A DNA stretch of 64,000 bases, taken from contig NC_134535.1 of the NCBI RefSeq assembly GCF_050624435.1, positions 126,281,731 to 126,345,730 of the forward strand. The letters are read 5' to 3'. This document shows positions 55,636 through 64,000 of the stretch, in pieces. The position numbers and the translations under genes were made by a program. Each line of letters begins with the position of its first letter. The first letter of the stretch is position 1. The notes beneath the pieces were generated by a model. The model was not told the origin of the DNA and searched no databases. It worked only from the letters and a program-made list of their open reading frames with translations. This stretch comes from Tenrec ecaudatus (taxonomy: Eukaryota > Chordata > Mammalia > Afrosoricida > Tenrecidae).

Positions 55636-56479
55636 CTCTCTCTGTTTAGCATACTTTTCTTGTAGGTTTTTTTTTTTAATGACCAGAAAACGTGTTGTAA
55701 TTGAAGTAGTACCTCCCAGATTCTACTGGCAAGGGTGGCAGACATGACAGAGGTGTTTAACAAAACAAAAACCTTAAACTATACTATTTATTTTCAGAAT
55801 AGGGGCGTGTGCCTCTTTATTTGATCACTAGTTTATATTAGTATGAACTCACGCTCTGAGTTTGAGCTTAGTATGAACTTCAGCTCTGAGGGTCCAATTG
55901 GCAGCTTTATATTGATTATTCCCCACAAGCCCCACCCTGTCCTGAACCCTAACCTGGTCTCTAACATCCTCTCTAACGGCATTGGGTGTCTGGATGACCT
56001 CTGAGCCACTCTCCGTCCTGGGGGTTCAGGTACGTGACCCCCATTCTGGTTAGCATAGAGCTCAGCCCGAGACCCAGCATGTGAGTCACTGATTAACAGT
56101 TAACTTATGATACTTTGCCTGGACTCCTCAGATCTTCAAATGCAACAAGAATATGATTTCTAAACATTCTATACCACTGAGTCACACCAGAACTTACTTT
56201 CCAGCTTGTCAGACCTGGCTGCAGGGGTGGTGGTGTACCGGAAATCAAGCACTAACTCCTTCAGAATCACATCCTGGCCCCGTCGTAGGCCATCAAACCA
56301 CTCCTAGTTGTGGGCAAACTCTTTGTTGCTGTGTTTGAAATAAACTTGTGTCATTAAGGAATGCAAGTCCACTTCAGTTTTACGTTTGCTCCTTGTATAG
56401 CCACTCAGGCCCACGAGGAGGTCTGAGGGGTAAGGACTCTGAAGGGGTTTTAAGTCTGTGACCTCCCTATCTCTCTTTC
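55633..56479. other. Intergenic, unassigned
   Basis: Contains a repeated TTTAGTATGAACT-like phrase near 55840-55885. No gene recognised. Confidence 0.4.
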
Positions 56480-56998
56480 TTCCTAAATTTAACTTTATTA
56501 ATTTCTTTGTGGTTTGAATCAAAACACATTCTGTGTCGTTGCATGACCATTTCAACAACTCAAATCAGGAATAGTATCCTGTTAACCCCCCATAAATGTG
56601 ATTCTTTCCCCCACCCTATTCTTTATCCTTCCCTCCCTCCATAATTTCCTGTCCCTCCCCTCTCCTTGCCCCAGCCCCACCCCATCCCTGGTTTCCTCTT
56701 AATCTTCAAACTCTTACCCTTTGGTAGGAAAATCACTTCACTTCTTCTGGGTTTCCTTATAATAGTAGTGTCATCAAATATTCATCTTTATAGTATTGAC
56801 TAACTTTGGGAAGCACAATGTTGTCTAGTTTTGTCCATATCTTACCGTGTTGTATAGAATCACCAATGGTTGTTATTGATGCATACTATCCCATCGTCTG
56901 AATGGACTAGCGTTTGTTCGTTCTTCTGTAATTGTAGTTATTGCTGCTTCCATATTTTTCTACTATTATGAAAATTGCTACAATAAGAACTATGTGTG

Positions 56999-57555
56999 TG
57001 TAAAAGGTCGGTTTATTGTTCCAACCTGGCCAATAGACACATGTGGGGTTAATAAGGTTGCCGTTTAATTGAAGGGCAAAGAGATAAATAACTCGGGGAG
57101 CCTCGCCTTTCTGTCTCTTGCTCTCTGATGATCGGACCAGTGTGTGGCTGCCTGAGTGAGTTCTCTGCCTCAACTTGCAAGCTACACTACCTGTGAGACA
57201 CCCAACCTGTGGATTGTGGTCACTCTAGTTTGAGGTTCCTTTGAGACTTGCTTCGCCACACTGCTGGTGTGTACATCACTTGAACTGGGGGTTGTCAGAC
57301 CCTGTCATCAGACTGTTGGTGACCTGCCCCAGTGTTTGCTGCCTGTGGCCGGATTTGCTGTACTGCTCTACAGAGGACTCAGCTGTCTGCTTCCTTGACT
57401 TGCACCCAGCAGCCCTCGTGAGTTGAAGGACTGTCAGTATATCAACTGTCTCATGGAAGTGAGTTGAACTGAGCCCTCTGTACTGCTCTGTGGACTAATT
57501 AGCTATTTATTTCTGTGTCCTGGTTTTGTTTCTCTAGAGAACCCTGTCTAACACG
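56999..57555. mobile_element. LTR-like fossil nested in L1
   Basis: A 557-bp relative of the unit at 38138, sharing TTCGCCACACTGCTGGTRTG and GTGAGTTGAACTGAGCCCTC, flanked by GTGTG on both sides. Fossil without internal genes. Confidence 0.65.
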
Positions 57556-57867
57556 GTGTGCATATGTCTGTTCATGTTGTGTTCTTTATTTATTTAGGGT
57601 ATATACACAGTAGAGGGATTGCAAGATCATAAGATAATTGTATTTGCATCTGCTCAAAGGAGTACCATCCTGATTTCCATAATGGTGTAAAAATCTGAAG
57701 TCCTGCCAGCAAGATATGAGCCTTCCAATCTCTCCACATCCTCTCCAGTATTCATTATTTTCTGGGTTTTGCTTTTTGTTTTTTTCAGCTTCAAAGTCTA
57801 CTTTATTTTTGAGCCTTAGAAAGGCGATACGGTAGATTCATTAGTTCTTATTTTTCCTTTTTTTTTT

Positions 57868-58045
57868 ACATTTTATTAGGGGCTCATACAACTCTTATCA
57901 CAGTCCATACATATACAGACATCAATTGTATAAAGCACATCCGTACATTCTTTGCCCTAATCATTTTCAAAGCATTTGCTCTCCACTTAAGCCCTTTGCA
58001 TCAGGGCCTCTTTTTTTTTTCTCCCCTCCCTCCCCGCTCCCCTTG
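57868..58045 (-). mobile_element. Younger L1 3' end, short
   Basis: Reverse oligo-T start, ACATTTTATTAGGGGCTCAT, then CATCAATTGTATAAAGCACA. Confidence 0.85.
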
Positions 58046-58289
58046 TTTTTTGTTTTTGCTAAAGGTGTCATGTGATGTCGTATCCAATTGTTAGTTGAAA
58101 TTGTACTTCTCTTATTGCTAATTAACAAGAACATTTCTTCAAGTGGGTATTGGGCACCCAGATGTCATCTTTAGTAAGTGGGCTATTCACTTTTTGTGCC
58201 CCTTTTTTAATTAGGTTATGTGTATTTTTCTTATTAAGGTATTGAGGTTTTCTATAGATTTTTGAAATTAGCCCTTTGTCTTATACACA

Positions 58290-58465
58290 TTGGGCTGATA
58301 ACTGCAAGGTCAGCAGTTTGAAACCAGCAGCTGCTCCTTGAGAGAAAGACAGGGATTTCTACTCCGTCAAACAGTTACAGTTTTAGAAGCCCCAGGGCAG
58401 GTGGCCCCTGCTCTACATGCCCATAGAAGCCAGCACCAACTCCATGGCAGTGAGTTTAATTTAGT
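58290..58465 (-). mobile_element. AfroSINE nested in L1
   Basis: Reverse copy with GCAAGGTCAGCAGTTTGAAA and the end CACCAACTCCATGGCAGTGA. Confidence 0.82.
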
Positions 58466-60141
58466 TTAGAAATGTGTCCACTTCTAGATTTTCAGATTTT
58501 CTAGAATTCAATTTTTCATTATAGTATGTGATTATCTTTTTTATCTCATTTGGTTCTGTTGTAATATCATCCATTTTATTTCTTACTCATAGACTTTGTT
58601 CTTTCTCATCCTTTTCTTTTGTTAGGTTTGTCAGTTATTTATCAATTTTGTTAATATTGATAAAGACCCAACTTCATGTCTTATTGATTTTTCTCTGTAG
58701 TTTTAATTTTTTTCTAATTCATTTATTTCTCCCTTAATCTTTCTTATTACTTTTTTTTCCTGGTAGCTGATCGCTTACTTTGCTGCAAAGGTTTAAATAT
58801 ATAAATCCATTGCCCTCTTCTCTTCGTGGTTTCAATAAAGAAATATAAACTTATCTTGGTCAACTGGCCCTCATATGTGATTGTTCCTTGTTTACTGAGC
58901 TGCTCTCAGGATTGTGCCCATTTCTTTGATGTTAGAAAGTTTGGCTAGAACACATCGTGGTGACTTGGGGGTGGGTCAGTTCTGTACGGAGTTTCTGGGC
59001 GTCTTGAATAGTTATTTTGTTTTCTATCATGTACTAGGGGAGTTCCCCTTTACTACGTCATCAATTATTTCCTCTCGTTAACATTTATTCTTGATGTTCT
59101 AGGATATTTATGAAGTATATATTATTCCTTTTGATGGTGTCCCATAGAACTGTTAGGTTTTCTTCAGCTTTTGTGGTCTTTTTTGTTTGTTTTTGATGAT
59201 TTTGTTGGCATATAACTCACAAATCATACAATTCAATAGTTCAGTTATATTAAGAAACGTTGTATAATCATCACCACAATCAATTGCAGAGCACTTCCTG
59301 TGCTCATCATTATTAGCTCCTCATTTCCCCCAGCCTCCCCTGCCACACCCATCAGAAATCATTAATCCAGTTACTGTCTCTACAGAATCGCCTACCCTGG
59401 ATTTCATATACAGAAAAACATTTTTAGAAATCTAACTGCAATAACAACATAAAACAGAGAAAAACCTCAACTGACAAGATATCAGGAATAGTAAAAACTA
59501 GAACAAATTCAAAATAGATCAAAAGGAAGATCACATAATAAGATGTTAAATTTTAACCTGACCGCATTTATCACAATCCACTTTCCAACACATTCTACAT
59601 GATAGCAAGTCTATTTACATCCCTGGCCTAAGACCAAAGGGAATTAATCAGAGGCTTAATCAACTTATATTTCCTCTTCATTTTTTAAAAATTGAAACAA
59701 CCTTAAAATGGGTCAAAAGGGAGAGCAAATGACATTACATTTTAACCTAACTACACCTGCCACAATCTAATCTGCAAGGCTGTTCACCTCGCTCAACTAC
59801 GGTCAGAGGGGATTCACCGAGCGCTTAATGCATGTGGGCTTCCGCTGACATCCAGACCCTCTGCAAGCCAGGCGTTCCCAACTGAAGCTCTGCTACTGCT
59901 CCCTCCTTTGGATTTGGGGGTTAGGATTTACAATTTGGATCTCACAGGCTGGTGTGCTTCTTCCGTGTGGACTTAGGGGACACCTCACTTAAATGCCTGC
60001 TTGTTTGAAGACAAGCCTTTAAGACCCCAGATGGGATTCTTTCTGGTAGCCAGGCACCAGCTCATGTCTTCACTGCGCTTTGCTTGAGTGCTCATCTCAG
60101 TGATCTCTTCATGGGGGTGCGCATCGAGCAGGGCCATGTCA

Positions 60142-60181
60142 TACGCTACACTCGATCTTAGCCAACAGGCCGGGAAGCGAT
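60142..60181 (-). pseudogene. U2 snRNA retropseudogene, 3'-truncated
   Basis: Read on the minus strand from 60181: ATCGCTTCCCGGCCTGTTGG then CTAAGATCGAGTGTAG, which matches U2 nucleotides 1-37 with about three differences (remembered human U2). It is flanked by perfect 12-bp direct repeats AGGGCCATGTCA (60130-60141 and 60182-60193). There is no polyA, as in the known class of 3'-truncated snRNA pseudogenes. It is inserted in L1 3' UTR sequence and non-functional. Confidence 0.9.
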
Positions 60182-60481
60182 AGGGCCATGTCACACGAAC
60201 TGATTGCTCTTAGATTGGCTTAAAATTAAGTGCAATTCAAAATCCATTGATATATCTATGGTTTATATATGACTCTGGTTTACCTTAGAGATATCATTGT
60301 CATTTTTATGTTAGAGAACATTATCAATCACCCCCCTGGGCATATAGTACATAATTTAAAACACTGTTGAGAAAAGGAAATTATAGGAGTAGGGGTCAGC
60401 TATGAGCTGCACTACATGAACGGTTGCCTTCACAGATTAAACGCTTAAGTGACTGGACACATTTACATAAAAGAGTTGATG

Positions 60482-60866
60482 GACCAAGGGTGTGAGGGAC
60501 GATGCTGGGAGAGTGGAGGGTGAGTGGGTTGGAAAGGGGGAACTGATTACAAGGATCCACATGTGACTTCCTCCCTGGGAGATGGACGGCAGAGAAGGGG
60601 GGGGGGGAAGGGGGACTCCGGACAGGGCAAGATATGACAAAATAACGATGTATAAATTACCAAGGGCACATGAGGGAGGGGGGAGCGGGGAGGGAGGGGG
60701 AAAAAAAAGAGGACCTTATGCAGAGGGCTTAAGTGGAGAGCAAATGCTTTGAGAATGATTGGGGCAGGGAATGTGCGGATGTGCTTTATACAATTGATGT
60801 TTGTATATGTATTGATTGTGATAAGAGTTGTATGAGCCCCTAATAAAATGTAAAATAAAAAAAAAC
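60482..60866 (+). mobile_element. 5'-truncated L1, perfect 12-bp target duplication
   Basis: Forward 385-bp insert flanked by AAAGAGTTGATG at 60470-60481 and 60867-60878, ending in GAGCCCCTAATAAAATG and oligo-A. Confidence 0.92.
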
Positions 60867-62349
60867 AAAGAGTTGATGATATGTCAAAACTTCGATAATA
60901 TTCATTCATAACGGCAGAAGCATGCCTACCAGGTTAATCTGTGTCATAATAAAATAAGGAGGGCATTAAAATAGTAAATATATAGTAATTCTGGCCCACC
61001 ATTACTTAGACACCCTTTTGGCATCATTGTTTTACAGCTTGATCTTCTTGTATTTTGTTCTCAAGAGACTCATCTTCAAGATCACTGATTCTTGATTCCA
61101 TTGCTTCAATCATTCTGCCTTGCTCTCTCAAAGTGTTAGCCGGTTCTAGCATTTTAGTGCTTGCCTTTTGGTTCCTACTTGAAGCTGTTGAATTATCTCG
61201 AGACGTTCATTTATTTTGTCAGAAAGGTCTTTTAGAGCATTCCTGCGTGCCTGTATAGCCTCATCTGTTTCTAAATTTTTGCTTCCAATTGTGTAACGTA
61301 GCTGGAGTTCATCCCTCTAATATTCCTCATGGGAGGATCCAAGGCCCTCTCCCCGCAGGAGCTCCTCCAGGTCCAAGCCTCTCTGCAGTCTAGTAATTTC
61401 AGTTGTTTTCTCCTGTCTCCATAAGGGCACTGAAATTGACCGTTATTTTCTAGATATGTCATTTTGTTTGTTTTTATTATATGTCTCTGGGTACAATTAA
61501 TACCCGTCAACTTAGTGTGGAACCAGGATAGTCACGGATGGTCAAGCAGTTTGGCACCAGCCTACCCGCAAGCAGAAGCCAAAGGCAGAAAACAATTAAA
61601 TGTTTCCTCCATCGAAATCCTGGGGTTCAAGACTGGCTCTCAGGTTTCCAGGGAGTGTCAAGCAATGGTGGACAAGACCAGCACAGCAGGGGCGGGAGGG
61701 AGTATTTACTACACCACCTGCCAGAGCTCTTTTTACCAGTCGGGATGTCAGAGTTGGGGTCAGCTTTGATTTGGTCCTGGGCGCGGACATGGGCCTGCAG
61801 ACAGGCAAGTGCTGGCACTTTAAATGGTGGGTCGGCAGGGAAGCACTCTGCCGTGCTGATTCTCTCCCCTAATTGCTGTCCACTCGATTCTGCACACCCC
61901 GAGGGTCAGCCCATCCGATGGTGCTCCTGGGATGTCCCACTGCCGTCCAGTCCCCCGGAGTTCCAGCCCAGCATTGGGAGCCAGTCCACAGCAGACCTCA
62001 ACTGCCCCTATCCAGCTGGCATGCCATGTTCGGGGCATTTCCCTGTCAGCCTCAGGGCTCAGAAGCTGTGAATGCTTCGGCCCAAGTTCGGGCGCAAGCG
62101 GCTCCACACTTATGCAGGGAAAGCAGTGTTCATTAACAGCGGGCAAGGAGGAGGGACTATCCGCTCTAGACTAAAGTCCAAAGAGCCAGAGAGGGGCAGC
62201 TCCCAGGTGTCCGGCCAGGCAGCACAGAATCCACAGCACTTTGTAGAATTCTGTGTCAGTTCCGCCCTCTGAAGCCGGAGATGTAGTCAGCAGAAGCGTC
62301 CGTTCCTGAGGGGAGGTCAAGGCAATGTTTTGAGCAGAGCGCTGTGACC

Positions 62350-62530
62350 CTGGAGGCCATGTGGCAGAGTGGTTAAGCTCTTGGCTGCAAACCGAGAAGT
62401 CCGCACTTTGAATCCACCGGTCACTCGGCAGGAGGGAGAGATGGCAGTGTGCGATTCCATGAAGATTAAACCTTGGAAACGCTGCTCTGTGCGGTCCCTG
62501 TCAGTCAGAGTTGATTCAGCGGCCATGAGT
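62350..62530 (-). mobile_element. AfroSINE with clear tRNA-like head
   Basis: Reverse copy that keeps A-box-like TGGCAGAGTGGTTAAGC and B-box-like CTTTGAATCC, the best tRNA resemblance in the window. Confidence 0.85.
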
Positions 62531-62728
62531 GTGTGCAGTGGGAACTTAGCTCAGCCTGGATGCTAGATCGAGGAGAGAAGGTAAAAAAGGATATTCATTA
62601 GAAGGCGGGAATCCAAGCAAGAATAATGGTGGATCAGACCAGAGGTCAGCAGGGAAAATGGGAAGAAGTGGTCATAGTATGGATATCATTTGAAAGAAGA
62701 GACAAAATAATTTCTTGATGGTGTAGAC

Positions 62729-63064
62729 CAGTGGTTCTCAACCTTCCTCATGCCACGACCCTTTCAGACAGTTCCTCACGTGGTGGCGACCCCCCAACCG
62801 TAAAATTATTTTCTTTGCTACTTCATCACTGTCATTTTGCTACTGTTGTGAATCGTCATGTAAATGGCTGATCTGCAGGATGTATTTTCATGGTTACAAA
62901 TTGAACATAATCGAACATCATTAAAGCATAGTGGTCAATCACAAAACAATACATAATTATATATTGTGAAATATTTATGTGTTTTCCGATGGTCTTAGGC
63001 GACCCCTGTGAAAGGGTCGTCCAAGGCCCCAAAGGGGTTGCGACCCACAGGTTGAGAACCGCTG
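62729..63064 (-). mobile_element. SPIN non-autonomous hAT transposon, perfect 8-bp duplication
   Basis: 336 bp from CAGTGGTTCTCAACCT to AGGTTGAGAACCGCTG, flanked by GTGTAGAC at 62721-62728 and 63065-63072. Well preserved and reversed relative to the copy at 1666. Confidence 0.95.
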
Positions 63065-63072
63065 GTGTAGAC

Positions 63073-63724
63073 CATAATAGAGGAGGGTCGAAAAGGAGAC
63101 CTCACGTGTGGATTGTGATGAGTTGAACAAGCCCCAACTCAGCTATGGTGTGAGAGATTACGAGAGAAGCAGGCTGATGAGCCACATGAGTTCCGTTCAG
63201 GGAATATTAATTTTCAGATGCCTTTTAGACTAGGAACTTCACTTCTGGCGGGATGGAATAGCAGGTGCCAGAAATAAACAAAAGCGATTAAACAATGCTT
63301 TTTCCTTCTCTCTCTCCCTCTCCTTTTTAAAAAAGAACAGACATTTATTTCCTCACAGTTCTCCAGGCTAGATGTCGGCAAACTTTTGAGATGGAAAAGC
63401 CAATCCTGTCCTTCACCATTTAAGGATGATAAAAAAATGTATTTTTACAAGCAAATGATATCACCATTGTCTACATAATATCCTTTAAAATGTTTCTATT
63501 TTACTTCAGAGCCTCGTGTATATTCCAAAAGAACTGCATATAGTGGCTAGCAAGCCAGTTTGCCAACCCCGTCTGCCCGAGACTAACAGTCCAAAGGAGG
63601 TGTGGGCCCGGTGTCTTTCCTCCTTGTCAATACCCCATGGTTCCCAGGTGACTCTTACACCGCTCACAGCGCATCTGTCTGCGTGTTTGTTTGTTTGTTT
63701 GAGGCTTAGATATTGCAGTCTTTA
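63073..63724. other. Intergenic, unassigned
   Basis: AT-rich. No gene or named repeat recognised. Confidence 0.45.
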
Positions 63725-64000
63725 TATTTTTTTCTTCTTTGGTTTTTTAACAGTTCTATTGATACTCCATCAACGTATCCTACAGTTAATTCAATAGTAC
63801 AATCATGACCACAATCAATTTTAGAACATTTTCTTCTTCCTTGTACTCCTTGTTATGTGTGTGATTATTTTTTTCAATTGTGGCAGGCATTTTCGCATTC
63901 AACAACTTCAGCATGTGTAATTCAGTGCCATTGACTATACTCTTTGTATCGTACAACCGTTACTGATAGCCCTCTCCAAATGGTCCCACCACCGTGAGCA
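63725..64000 (-). mobile_element. Old L1 3' fragment, runs off the right edge
   Basis: GACCACAATCAATTTTAGAA and the surrounding text match reverse L1 3' sequence common in mammals. Confidence 0.65.

Larger units (their letters stand above)
56480..58870 (-). mobile_element. Old L1, reverse, with nested insertions
   Basis: 3' UTR-like sequence to about 57720 (TATACACAGTAGAGGGATTG, CCACATCCTCTCCAGTATTC), then reverse-strand ORF2-like text to about 58790 (TTTGTCAGTTATTTATCAAT, CTCCCTTAATCTTTC). It is broken up by the LTR at 56999, a younger L1 at 57868 and an AfroSINE at 58290. Confidence 0.65.
59170..62300 (-). mobile_element. L1 composite: 3' UTR, ORF1 part and 5' UTR, ORF2 mostly absent
   Basis: On the minus strand, 61510-62290 is GC-rich 5' UTR-like. 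About 61035-61200 reads LREQGRMIEAMESRISDLED, a typical ORF1p coiled-coil phrase. 59170-60470 is L1 3' UTR (GTGTGCTTCTTCCGTGTGGA reversed matches the 42440 region). A full ORF2 between them is missing, so this is either an internally deleted copy or two neighbouring fragments. Confidence 0.55.

Noticed and set aside
60142-60181. Functional U2 snRNA gene
   Set aside because: Only about 40 of about 190 nt are present, with no Sm site, 3' box or snRNA promoter; target duplications show it is a retrocopy.
62350-62400. tRNA gene
   Set aside because: A- and B-box-like motifs belong to the tRNA-derived head of an AfroSINE; no cloverleaf 3' half follows.
53864-64000. C1S on the minus strand after C1R
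   Set aside because: Expected from human synteny, but no C1S protease, CCP or CUB exon appears in any frame; it probably lies beyond the right edge.

Overview
This is mammalian nuclear DNA, almost certainly from an afrotherian and most likely a tenrec such as Echinops telfairi. More than twenty tRNA-derived AfroSINEs, which are specific to Afrotheria, are scattered through it, together with RTE-type LINEs that carry the same 3' tail. Two copies of the SPIN hAT transposon are also present (1666-2121 and 62729-63064). SPIN entered a patchy set of tetrapods by horizontal transfer, and I recall tenrec as the afrotherian carrier. The species call is inference.

The window holds the complement C1r/C1s locus (human 12p13 synteny) in reversed orientation. 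From left to right: the first coding exon of CLSTN3 (minus, 298-358, rest of the gene off the left edge); complete RBP5 (plus, 4 exons, 2764-7091, 135 aa); about 23 kb of repeat-rich intergenic DNA; complete C1RL (plus, 6 exons with a split start codon, 30002-37474, 486 aa in my model); and complete C1R (plus, 11 exons, 44026-53863, 705 aa, the human length). C1S, the usual next neighbour, is not visible; about 10 kb of repeats follow C1R to the right edge.

C1R is the zymogen that autoactivates in the C1 complex and then cleaves C1s. Its CUB1-EGF-CUB2-CCP1-CCP2-SP modules, Arg-Ile activation site and His/Asp/Ser triad are all intact. C1RL is its shorter liver-type paralogue (CUB, degenerate CCP, protease). 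It has no canonical activation site, and this copy shows lineage-specific oddities: a CCP cysteine replaced by arginine, new cysteines, an apparently moved acceptor at exon 4 and a longer C-terminus. Both genes split the initiator codon AT|G across intron 1.

The intergenic and intronic DNA is a record of nested insertions: AfroSINEs, RTE and L1 LINEs, solo LTRs of ERVL/MaLR type (5-bp target duplications) and one of class II type (6-bp duplication), three hAT families, a 12-bp minisatellite of about 114 units (26338-27708) that keeps register throughout, and a 3'-truncated U2 snRNA retrocopy with a perfect 12-bp target duplication (60142-60181). I found no convincing new gene or undescribed system. 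The best leads are the C1RL changes, the minisatellite and the U2 fossil.
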